64,000 nt of DNA from NCBI GenBank assembly GCA_025384855.1, contig JALAHT010000001.1, positions 1,121,064 to 1,185,063 on the forward strand, read 5' to 3'. Of this stretch, positions 41,253 through 48,249 are shown one piece after another. Source of the DNA: Luteirhabdus salina (GTDB taxonomy: Bacteria; Bacteroidota; Bacteroidia; Flavobacteriales; Flavobacteriaceae). Below the pieces are notes generated by a model. The model saw only the letters and a program-made list of their open reading frames with translations, searched no databases and was not told where the DNA came from. Each line of letters begins with the position of its first letter. The first letter of the stretch is position 1. Position numbers and translations under genes: made by a program.

Positions 41253-41690
41253 ATGAAAGAAAAGAAACCTGTTATCGGACGTATAGATAAAGCCGATTTC
41301 CCAGTATTGGGATTGGAAAATATTGACATCAAAGTCGATACGGGCGCTTTTACCTCCTCTATTCATTGTCAGGATATGGAAATTGAAGACAATTTGCTCA
41401 AATGTCGCTTCCTCGATCCCGAACATCCACTATACCATCAAAAGGAATTCGTTTTTGAAAACTATGATCAAAAAGAAGTGAAAAGCAGCAATGGACAGGT
41501 AGAACAACGCTACCGTATTGAAACGGAAATCGTGTTGTTCGATACTACCTATCCTATTTTCTTGACCTTAACCGATCGTAAAGCAATGAAATTCCCCGTA
41601 CTTTTGGGACGAAACTTCTTGACCAAAAAATTTGTGGTGGATAGTAACCGAACGAACCTGTCCTATAAAATGAAAAGCAAACAAGCATAA
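41253..41690 (+). CDS. rimB: RimB-like retropepsin-type protease (ATP-dependent zinc protease family)
   Basis: A 145-residue protein of the family usually named ATP-dependent zinc protease or RimB. It has the layout of a retropepsin-like aspartic protease: [13 protein letters not shown] near residues 26-38 with the D-T-G triad at 29-31, and V-L-L-G-R-N-F-L near 116-123 as the later flap-side loop. No zinc-binding motif is evident. The ATG at 41253 is preferred over an in-frame TTG 10 codons upstream. The stop overlaps the second rimK start by one base. In other bacteria RimB is encoded with RimK and probably trims or regulates the modified protein. Confidence 0.85.
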   Translation: MKEKKPVIGRIDKADFPVLGLENIDIKVDTGAFTSSIHCQDMEIEDNLLKCRFLDPEHPLYHQKEFVFENYDQKEVKSSNGQVEQRYRIETEIVLFDTTYPIFLTLTDRKAMKFPVLLGRNFLTKKFVVDSNRTNLSYKMKSKQA

Positions 41691-42562
41691 TGAACATCAA
41701 GATATTATCGGCAAATGCCAATCTATATTCTACCAAGCGACTGGTTGAAGCTGCCAAGAAGCGCAAGCATGAGGTGGAGGTTATTAACCATACCAAATGC
41801 GATATTGTTATCGAAAAGAAAAACCCATGTATCTACTACAGGGGAAAAGTGCTTAGCCCGACAGATGCCGTTATTCCGAGAATTGGTGCCTCGGTAACCT
41901 TTTATGGAACTGCCGTAGTTCGTCAGTTTGAAATGATGCGGGTGTTTTCCACCACCGAATCGATGGCATTGGTCCGTTCTCGTGATAAATTGCGAAGCCT
42001 TCAAATTTTATCCAGATCCGGTCTTGGAATGCCAAAAACTGTTTTCACAAATTATTCCCGAAACGTAAAGGAAATCGTGGAACAGGCAGGTGGTGCGCCA
42101 GTCATCATCAAATTATTGGAAGGGACGCAAGGTTTAGGGGTTATTTTGGCAGAAACCAAAAAGGCAGCCGAATCGGTAATCGAAGCATTTAATAATCTGC
42201 AAGCCCGCGTAATCGTGCAAGAATATATCAAGGAAGCCAAAGGCGCCGATATTAGGGCCTTTGTGGTTAACGGTCATGTGGTAGGAGCGATGAAGCGGCA
42301 GGCGGTAGATGGCGAATTTCGTTCTAATTTACATAGAGGTGGTTCTGCCAGCGTTATTCAGCTTTCCGATGAAGAGGAAATAGCAGCAATTAAAGCGGCC
42401 AGGGCTTTAGGATTGGATATTGCGGGAGTGGATATGTTACAAAGCGACCGCGGTCCATTGGTGTTGGAAGTGAATTCTTCTCCAGGGTTGGAAGGTATCG
42501 AAAAAGCTACTGGTAAAGATATTGCAACCATTATAATAAAATACATCGAAAAAAACGTTTAG
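41690..42562 (+). CDS. rimK: RimK-type ATP-grasp L-glutamate ligase, copy 2
   Basis: A 290-residue paralogue of the first RimK. ATP-grasp lysines are at 100 and 141, the loop is the canonical E-G-T-Q-G-L-G-V (144-151), and [16 protein letters not shown] carries the metal-binding acidic residues. The region [11 protein letters not shown] near 206-216 is conserved in both copies. Translation is coupled to rimB (shared base at the junction), and the aspartoacylase gene starts three bases later. The presence of two intact ligases around one protease suggests two acceptors or sequential additions. Confidence 0.93.
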   Translation: MNIKILSANANLYSTKRLVEAAKKRKHEVEVINHTKCDIVIEKKNPCIYYRGKVLSPTDAVIPRIGASVTFYGTAVVRQFEMMRVFSTTESMALVRSRDKLRSLQILSRSGLGMPKTVFTNYSRNVKEIVEQAGGAPVIIKLLEGTQGLGVILAETKKAAESVIEAFNNLQARVIVQEYIKEAKGADIRAFVVNGHVVGAMKRQAVDGEFRSNLHRGGSASVIQLSDEEEIAAIKAARALGLDIAGVDMLQSDRGPLVLEVNSSPGLEGIEKATGKDIATIIIKYIEKNV

Positions 42563-42565
42563 TAT

Positions 42566-43543
42566 ATGGCTTCGGAACAGGAAGATTTAATTATACTCGA
42601 CCAAAAGATCGGTCCTGGCGAACGCAAGGTAATCGATTTCAGCATTGCGAAGTTGTACACATCCACCAAGGTTGAAATTCCTGTAATTATTGAAAGAGCC
42701 AAAAAGCTGGGCCCTACTGTATTAATAACGGCTGGGATTCATGGCGATGAAATTAATGGGGTTGAAATCGTTCGACAGCTAATTGCCAAGAAAATCAATC
42801 GACCGAAGATTGGAACCATCATCTGTATCCCTATCCTTAACATATTTGGATTTTTAAATACTCAACGCGAATTTCCAGATGGAAAGGATCTGAACCGTAA
42901 GTTTCCGGGAACCAAAACTGGCTCTTTAGCCAGTCGCGTAGCCTATCATTTCACCAAGAGTATTCTACCGCATGCCGACTATTGCCTCGATTTCCATACG
43001 GGAGGTGCCAGTCGATTTAATGCGCCACAAGTAAGGGTAAAGCCGAATGATGAAGGTGCCCTGGAACTGGCGAAAATCTTCAACAGTCCTTTTACGGTGT
43101 ATTCCTCGCTTATCAAAAATTCGTATCGTGCCACTTGCGACCAAAAGAACATTCCCGTGTTGCTATATGAAGGTGGAAAGTCTTTAGAAAGCCATAAAGA
43201 TATTGTAACCCACGGTGTTCAGGGTGTCATGCGGATCTTGAATCATTTGGATATGTTACGACGTAAGTTTGAAGTGCCAGAAACTACTTCAGAAACCGTC
43301 GTAATTGAAAAAAGTCGATGGATCCGTGCACAGCGAAGCGGGTTGCTTCACGTGAAGATACCGTGTAATAAGCATGTAGAAAAGGGAGAATTTTTGGCTA
43401 CCATCACCGATCCGTATGGCACGATGCGGCATAAAGTTATAGCATCCAATGAAGGGTATATTATAAATGTGAATCAAGCGCCTATCGTTCACCAAGGCGA
43501 TGCGATCTTTCATATTTCAACTGAAACTGCAGTAAATGGATAA
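42566..43543 (+). CDS. succinylglutamate desuccinylase / aspartoacylase family (M14-type) hydrolase
   Basis: A 325-residue zinc hydrolase. The metal site is H-G-D-E at 59-62 in G-I-H-G-D-E-I-N-G, and His144 in L-D-F-H-T-G-G; D-L-N-R-K-F-P-G at 108-115 binds the substrate carboxylate. A C-terminal beta domain from about residue 245 resembles that of AstE-type and related enzymes. The family cleaves acyl groups from glutamate or aspartate, or carboxy-terminal residues. In the rimK cluster it is a candidate to remove added glutamates. It overlaps the 5-formyl-THF cyclo-ligase start by eight bases. Confidence 0.9.
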   Translation: MASEQEDLIILDQKIGPGERKVIDFSIAKLYTSTKVEIPVIIERAKKLGPTVLITAGIHGDEINGVEIVRQLIAKKINRPKIGTIICIPILNIFGFLNTQREFPDGKDLNRKFPGTKTGSLASRVAYHFTKSILPHADYCLDFHTGGASRFNAPQVRVKPNDEGALELAKIFNSPFTVYSSLIKNSYRATCDQKNIPVLLYEGGKSLESHKDIVTHGVQGVMRILNHLDMLRRKFEVPETTSETVVIEKSRWIRAQRSGLLHVKIPCNKHVEKGEFLATITDPYGTMRHKVIASNEGYIINVNQAPIVHQGDAIFHISTETAVNG

Positions 43544-44096
43544 GCGGACACTTCGGAAAGAATACCGTATGCGTAGAGCTTCGTTAAACGATGACGAAGT
43601 AGAAGAACTGAGCTTGGAAATAGCGAACCAAGCCCTGACCCTTCCCCTTTGGGAAAAGGAGTATTACCATATATTTCTTCCCATTTCTAACAAAAAAGAA
43701 GTCAATACCGAATACTTGCTTCAAATTCTTCATGGTAAGGATAAGAGTATTGTGGTGCCGAAAGCGCGTTTTGAAGATCGGGAAATGGACCATATCCTAC
43801 TTCAGGATAACACCAAAATTGCCGTAACCGATATGGGCATTCCAGAACCGGTTTCAGGCATAGAAGTACCGGCAGTAAAACTGGATGTCATTTTTGTTCC
43901 GTTGTTGGCCTACGACGCACAAGGAAATCGCATTGGTTATGGAAAAGGTTTCTACGACCGCTTCCTTTCAAAATGTAAAAGGGAAGCTAGATTTATAGGG
44001 CTTTCTTTTTTTCCGCCAGAGAAAAATATCACCTTTGAGAGTACCGATGTTCCCTTACATAGTTGCATCACACCCGAGAAAGTCTTTCATTTTTAG
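43536..44096 (+). CDS. 5-formyltetrahydrofolate cyclo-ligase
   Basis: A 186-residue enzyme that converts 5-formyl-THF with ATP to 5,10-methenyl-THF and so returns a storage form to the folate pool. The N-terminal K-x-x-L-R-K-E-Y-R-M-R-R is typical, and the main motif near residues 128-145 reads V-P-L-L-A-Y-D-A-Q-G-N-R-I-G-Y-G-K-G-F-Y-D-R. The ATG lies inside the end of the aspartoacylase gene, so translation is coupled. Its presence at the end of the rimK cluster may be functional, since folates are polyglutamylated, or accidental. Confidence 0.95.
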   Translation: MDKRTLRKEYRMRRASLNDDEVEELSLEIANQALTLPLWEKEYYHIFLPISNKKEVNTEYLLQILHGKDKSIVVPKARFEDREMDHILLQDNTKIAVTDMGIPEPVSGIEVPAVKLDVIFVPLLAYDAQGNRIGYGKGFYDRFLSKCKREARFIGLSFFPPEKNITFESTDVPLHSCITPEKVFHF

Positions 44097-44139
44097 AAAT
44101 ACTATCCTATCTTAGCCATCAACTAAAAACCAATCAACC

Positions 44140-44424
44140 ATGGAAAATCTATCCAACCAACCTCCAAAGCCCGATAACCATTTGGTTTGGGCCATTCTAA
44201 GTACCGTTTTATGCTGCTTACCTCTTGGAATTGTTTCAATTATAAAATCAACAAAAGTGAATGAGCACTATGCTGCCGGTCATTACGACGAAGCACAGAA
44301 AGCATCCGAAGAAGCCAAAAAATGGGCTATTTGGAGTGCCGTGGCTGCCATTGCTGTTTGGGTGATTTATTTTATCCTTATAGGAATAGGTGTTGCAGGA
44401 GGCATTATGAGTGGTGGTTACTAA
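44140..44424 (+). CDS. CD225/dispanin family small membrane protein
   Basis: A 94-residue protein with two membrane helices (about residues 15-32 and 66-92) and the CD225 pattern: P-P-K-P-D-N-H-L-V-W-A-I-L-S-T-V-L-C-C-L-P-L-G-I-V-S near the N-terminus, a short loop K-S-x-K-V-N, then helices with A-x-x-A-S-x-x-A-K-K-W. Dispanins include the animal interferon-induced transmembrane proteins. In bacteria they are of unknown role but may bend or order membranes. The stop is overlapped by the DUF2752 gene. Confidence 0.85.
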   Translation: MENLSNQPPKPDNHLVWAILSTVLCCLPLGIVSIIKSTKVNEHYAAGHYDEAQKASEEAKKWAIWSAVAAIAVWVIYFILIGIGVAGGIMSGGY

Positions 44425-44827
44425 AAAAGCCATATGGATATTCGTCGGTGGATTGATGGCCGTTGCCTTTTTGGTGCTATTTTCGGTCTTCAATCCACTC
44501 GAGTATTCTTTTTTTCCTTCCTGCCCATTTCATAGTCTTACAGGCTTACATTGCCCTGGCTGTGGGTCGCAGCGGGCCATTCACCTGCTGCTTCATGGCG
44601 AATTCTGGCAAGCCTTCCGAATGAATGCGCTTTTACTTCTTACATTGCCTATTTTGCTTTACGCACTGGGACTTCGCGTTTATAATTACGTTAAGGATAC
44701 AAAACATCGCGTTTCTATTTTTTATAAGAACAGTTTTGTGAAAGCTTTCGCTATTCTTGTAGTACTATTTTGGGTGCTGCGAAATCTGCCATTCGACCCA
44801 TTTATTTACTTGGCGCCCAATATCTAA
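44411..44827 (+). CDS. DUF2752 domain membrane protein
   Basis: A 138-residue protein with three membrane helices and the DUF2752 signature C-P-F-H-S-L-T-G-L-H-C-P-G-C-G-S-Q-R-A near residues 37-55, a Cys-rich segment that may bind a metal. The gene starts with GTG (44411) inside the end of the CD225 gene, overlapping it by 14 bases; a second GTG follows directly. The CD225-DUF2752 arrangement recurs in flavobacteria as far as I recall, suggesting that they work together in the membrane. Confidence 0.82.
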   Translation: MVVTKKAIWIFVGGLMAVAFLVLFSVFNPLEYSFFPSCPFHSLTGLHCPGCGSQRAIHLLLHGEFWQAFRMNALLLLTLPILLYALGLRVYNYVKDTKHRVSIFYKNSFVKAFAILVVLFWVLRNLPFDPFIYLAPNI

Positions 44828-44878
44828 GTATGCTATCGAAAAAAATCCCTATCTTTTGAGTCCCAATACTTGTGGTAT

Positions 44879-46018
44879 ATGCAACTTTCAGTGAAAGGAA
44901 CTAAAAGCAGTATTCTCAAAAGAGGAATGAAGAAATCGACACCGGAAGATCCATTTTCCGACTTTTATTATAAAGAACTTGCCCAATTGACCGCAGCTGG
45001 TAGCTGGAAGGTCGATTTTTTGGCGAAGAAAAGTTTTCTAGATGAAGAGGGACGTCGTATCTTGAAAGTTCCTGCAAACTTTCGTCCCTCCCTTAACGAT
45101 GGTTTGCGTTTCTATGCCCCGGAAGAACACGAAAGAGTGTTTGAACTTTACAATCAATGCGCAACAGGAACGCCTTTTAGCACTACCGTGAAAATGCTTT
45201 CCTACGACCAAAAGCTATTTTGGGCACGCACTACGGGCAAACCTATTTTTAGTGAGAAAAAGGAAGTAATCGGTATTCGAGGGGTTTTTCAGGATATGAA
45301 TGCTGAAAAGGTAAAGCAACTTGATCTTCAGAATTCACTTTCATTGGTTGAATCGCAGAATAAGCGGCTTATCAACTTTGCCCATATTGTTTCACACAAT
45401 TTACGCTCGCATGCCAGTAATCTTCAACTTACATTAGAATTGTTGAAGTCGATTGAGGATGAAAAGGAAGAAGCAGAATTAATGCAAAGTATCTATGACA
45501 TTTCGGAAGGCCTGAATGCTACAATCAGTCATTTAAGTGAAGTAGCCACGGTTCAAAATAAAGCTACAGATGGCAGAAAAACAGTCCGTTTTGAAGAAGT
45601 ATTACAAGAAGTATTACATTCCCTGAATAGAAAAATAATACAAAGTGAAGCTCAGATTTATTACGATTTTTCTGAGCTAGAGGAAATAGCGTATGTCCCC
45701 GCCTATATGGAAAGCATTCTCTTGAACCTCATTACCAATGCCATAAAATATAAACATCCAGATCGAGTGCCCTCCATCAACATTTTCACCTATACAGAAG
45801 GTGAAGATAGATTTTTGAAAGTGCAAGACAATGGACTCGGAATCGATCTTGAAAAATATGGGGGCCGAATATTTAATATGTATCAAACCTTTCATGACCA
45901 CGAAGAGGCTGTAGGAGTTGGCCTATTCATCACTAAAAACCAAATAGAGAATTTAAAAGGAACGATAATGGTGGAAAGTGAACACCTAAAAGGGTCTACC
46001 TTCACTATAAAATTTTAA
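44879..46018 (+). CDS. cytosolic PAS-domain sensor histidine kinase
   Basis: A 379-residue kinase without membrane helices. A PAS-like domain at about residues 40-150 includes W-K-V-D-F-L, Y-A-P-E-E-H-E-R-V and G-I-R-G-V-F-Q-D-M-N. The phosphoacceptor His is in I-V-S-H-N-L-R-S-H near 167-175. The ATPase has N-L-I-T-N-A-I-K-Y (N box) near 282 and V-Q-D-N-G-L-G-I-D (G1) near 314, with a G2-like V-G-V-G-L-F-I-T. The start is uncertain: ATG 44879 was chosen; ATG 44927 (MKKSTPED) and an upstream TTG are alternatives. The response regulator gene follows after 30 bases. Confidence 0.85.
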   Translation: MQLSVKGTKSSILKRGMKKSTPEDPFSDFYYKELAQLTAAGSWKVDFLAKKSFLDEEGRRILKVPANFRPSLNDGLRFYAPEEHERVFELYNQCATGTPFSTTVKMLSYDQKLFWARTTGKPIFSEKKEVIGIRGVFQDMNAEKVKQLDLQNSLSLVESQNKRLINFAHIVSHNLRSHASNLQLTLELLKSIEDEKEEAELMQSIYDISEGLNATISHLSEVATVQNKATDGRKTVRFEEVLQEVLHSLNRKIIQSEAQIYYDFSELEEIAYVPAYMESILLNLITNAIKYKHPDRVPSINIFTYTEGEDRFLKVQDNGLGIDLEKYGGRIFNMYQTFHDHEEAVGVGLFITKNQIENLKGTIMVESEHLKGSTFTIKF

Positions 46019-46048
46019 CTAACGAACATATTACTAACTCAAAAATTT

Positions 46049-46468
46049 ATGACGACTCCTCCTGTTAAGCTTGCATGCGTTATCGACGACGATAACGTAT
46101 ATGTAAACCTGGTCAAAAAGGTTGTAGAACTTAAAAAACTATGCGAAAAGCTCCTCATCTTTAGAAATGGCAAAGAAGCGTTAGACTACTTTTCCGCACT
46201 ATACGAAGATCGCGATGCTTCCGTTTTTCCCGAGCTAATATTGCTCGACCTCAATATGCCCGTTATGAACGGCTGGGATTTCTTACAGAACTTTTCTCAA
46301 GTAACAACGGCCTCAGAATTGCCTGGATCGCTATATATAGTAAGCTCATCCGATGATGTTTCGGAAATCGATAAAGCGAAATCGTATGGTTTGGTAAGCG
46401 ACTATCTTATCAAGCCGCTTAATCTGATGCAATTTGAAAACCTGTTTTTTAAAAGGGTAAGTGCTTAG
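46049..46468 (+). CDS. CheY-like response regulator without output domain
   Basis: A 139-residue single receiver domain. Acidic residues I-D-D-D-N near 11-15 and phosphoacceptor Asp in L-L-D-L-N-M-P-V-M-N-G-W near 66-77 are present, followed by S-S-S-D-D-V near 98 and Lys in L-I-K-P-L near 122. The N-P and M-N-G-W pattern resembles Rcp1-type receivers, which often pair with phytochrome-like or PAS kinases. It lies directly behind the histidine kinase gene and is its likely partner. It ends with a four-base overlap of lspA on the other strand. Confidence 0.9.
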   Translation: MTTPPVKLACVIDDDNVYVNLVKKVVELKKLCEKLLIFRNGKEALDYFSALYEDRDASVFPELILLDLNMPVMNGWDFLQNFSQVTTASELPGSLYIVSSSDDVSEIDKAKSYGLVSDYLIKPLNLMQFENLFFKRVSA

Positions 46469-47079
46469 TCTTCAGATTTTTTATCGCTAGGGAATGCCTT
46501 CTTGTGGAAGATAAGCAATAATGCTACCCCTACGCTTATGGAAGTATCCGCAATATTGAAGACGGGTTCAAAGAAAGTGAAATAATCGCCTCCCCAAAAA
46601 GGAATCCATTCAGGCAAATAGCCTTTCCACAGCGGAAAATAAAGCATGTCGACTACCTTCCCGTGAAACAGCGTGCCATACCCGCCAGCTTCTGGGAACA
46701 TTGCCGCTACTTGGTGATGACTATCTTCAAAGATAATTCCGTAGAAAACAGAATCGATGATATTTCCCATCGCACCTGCGAAGATCAATGCAATAGAAAC
46801 AATTAGTACACGAGAAGCATGCTTTCGGACGGAGTCCCAAAGCCAGTACCCGATTCCCACTATGGCTACAAGTCTAAACAATGTCAATGCTAATTTCCCA
46901 TATTCCCCAGGGATTTTGGCGCCCCAGGCCATTCCTTCATTTTCTACAAATAGGATACGGAACCATTCGAACACCTCGACTTCCTCACCCAATACAAAAT
47001 GGGTCTTGATATAAATCTTTGAAATCTGGTCGATTAACAAGACCAAGATGATCAGAAGAATGGCTTTATTCAATTTCAT
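46465..47079 (-). CDS. lspA: lipoprotein signal peptidase (signal peptidase II)
   Basis: A 204-residue inner-membrane aspartic protease that cleaves lipoprotein signal peptides. Four helices are visible, with the catalytic aspartates in G-A-M-G-N-I-I-D-S-V near 107-116 and F-N-I-A-D-T-S-I-S-V-G near 175-185; the V-E-N-E-G-M-A-W segment near 46 is also conserved. The open frame extends 31 codons further upstream, but the ATG at 47079 gives the usual M-K-L-N-K-A start. It is well placed to process the many lipoproteins in this window. It follows the ileS and dksA-like genes as in other flavobacteria. Confidence 0.94.
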   Translation of the reverse strand: MKLNKAILLIILVLLIDQISKIYIKTHFVLGEEVEVFEWFRILFVENEGMAWGAKIPGEYGKLALTLFRLVAIVGIGYWLWDSVRKHASRVLIVSIALIFAGAMGNIIDSVFYGIIFEDSHHQVAAMFPEAGGYGTLFHGKVVDMLYFPLWKGYLPEWIPFWGGDYFTFFEPVFNIADTSISVGVALLLIFHKKAFPSDKKSED

Positions 47080-47140
47080 GCAGCAATAGTTTTGAAAGTG
47101 CGCACCGATTTTCAATAGGCGACGCGCAAAAATAATCATA

Positions 47141-47788
47141 TTATTCTGTATACCGTAGGTGAATATTTCCAAAGCGACTTTCGGCTGTAATTCGCCAGCG
47201 ACCTTTATTGTTTAATTCATTTATAACGTTTCCATATTCTGAAACGGCTTCGCCAGAAACCTGTTGTTCGGCCACGACCTCAATTGTTCCCATAAGGCTT
47301 TGTAATTCCGCATTACCTGAAAAATCCAGTAGTTCACAGCGTCCTTCTTCCAACGACGTTGAGAAATAAGAATAGTCGCCGGTTGCCAAAACATTCGCTT
47401 TTTTAGATTGTATATGAACAGTATATCGTTTCGGAACTTCCAATACCATCTCCATCGCCAATACCTTATGAGCAGCTAGTTTATCGTTCTTTGGGTGAAA
47501 GAAACTAGGGAATCCAGTTGTGATGTACAGCGTTTTTCGGTCATCCGAGGACGTCAGTAACGTATCCGATACCTGTACCACAGCATTTTCTGAAGTTTCA
47601 CCAGCGATATAGGTTGAAAGCTTGATTTTGGTCGTTTCACCATTGGTTACCTTCACACTAAAAAGTTGGTCCGAAACAATTTCTATTGCTTTATAAGCAT
47701 GACTATCCCATTCCTTTTGAAGAACCTTCTGGGCAGTACCTATAAGGGGTGCAGAAAAACAGAAATAAAGAAAAATGTTTCTAAACAT
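47141..47788 (-). CDS. exported beta-rich protein of unknown function
   Basis: A 215-residue protein with a signal peptide ending near L-I-G-T-A-Q. The rest is predicted to be beta strands in a repetitive pattern (S-V-K-V-T-N-G-E-T-T-K-I-K-L, M-E-M-V-L-E-V-P-K-R-Y-T-V-H-I-Q-S-K-K-A, S-L-E-E-G-R-C-E-L-L-D-F-S-G, I-T-A-E-S-R-F-G-N-I-H-L-R), resembling the head-GIN/DUF4097 type of surface beta helices, but the match is not firm. It lies between the dksA-like and lspA genes on the minus strand. Confidence 0.65.
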   Translation of the reverse strand: MFRNIFLYFCFSAPLIGTAQKVLQKEWDSHAYKAIEIVSDQLFSVKVTNGETTKIKLSTYIAGETSENAVVQVSDTLLTSSDDRKTLYITTGFPSFFHPKNDKLAAHKVLAMEMVLEVPKRYTVHIQSKKANVLATGDYSYFSTSLEEGRCELLDFSGNAELQSLMGTIEVVAEQQVSGEAVSEYGNVINELNNKGRWRITAESRFGNIHLRYTE

Positions 47789-47793
47789 AACAA

Positions 47794-47814
47794 AGCCCCA
47801 ATACCGTTGGGGCT
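47794..47814 (-). terminator. terminator-like hairpin after the ileS-dksA-like pair
   Basis: The minus strand has AGCCCCA and TGGGGCT arms around a seven-base loop, followed by TTGTTATG, only a weak T-run. It lies between the dksA-like stop and the start of the next gene. Confidence 0.5.
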
Positions 47815-47854
47815 ATTTCATTTAAAGAATGTATCTCGCGAGATGTGCGAAGAT

Positions 47855-48238
47855 TTATTTCTGCATATTCTTAGCCTCGATGCTCAAGGTAGCATGTGGT
47901 ACCAGGCGTAAACGTTCTGGATTGATCAATTTGCCGGTTACGCGGCACACCCCGTAGGTTTTGTTCTCGATACGGATAATAGCATTCTTAAGGTCGCGGA
48001 TAAACTTCTCCTGACGAATGGCCAATTGCGAATTCGCCTCCTTACTCATAACTTCACTTCCTTCATCGAAAGCCTTAAAAGTAGGTGAGGTATCATCGGT
48101 TCCGTTATTACTATCGTTTTTATAGGCACTTTTAATCAATTCCAATTGTGCCTTCGCCTTGTCAATTTTTTCTTGGATAAGGGTTCTGAATTCCTCTAGT
48201 TCCTTATCGCTATACCGGTTTTTTACATCTTCTGCCAT
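47855..48238 (-). CDS. TraR/DksA-like protein lacking most zinc-binding cysteines
   Basis: A 127-residue protein with a long coiled-coil N-terminal part (about residues 10-85) and a short globular end with I-E-N-K-T-Y-G-V-C-R-V-T-G-K-L-I near 90-105 and P-H-A-T-L-S near 115. DksA normally has four cysteines for a zinc finger; here only one remains in the V-C-R-V-T-G region. The coiled coil carries several acidic residues that in DksA reach into RNA polymerase. It may be a zinc-independent transcription regulator or a stress protein. The gene is 11 bases downstream of ileS. Confidence 0.85.
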   Translation of the reverse strand: MAEDVKNRYSDKELEEFRTLIQEKIDKAKAQLELIKSAYKNDSNNGTDDTSPTFKAFDEGSEVMSKEANSQLAIRQEKFIRDLKNAIIRIENKTYGVCRVTGKLINPERLRLVPHATLSIEAKNMQK

Positions 48239-48249
48239 AATACTAATTC

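Noticed and set aside
47080-47172. N-terminal extension of lspA
   Set aside because: The 31 extra codons overlap the end of the upstream gene and precede the normal lspA start at 47079.
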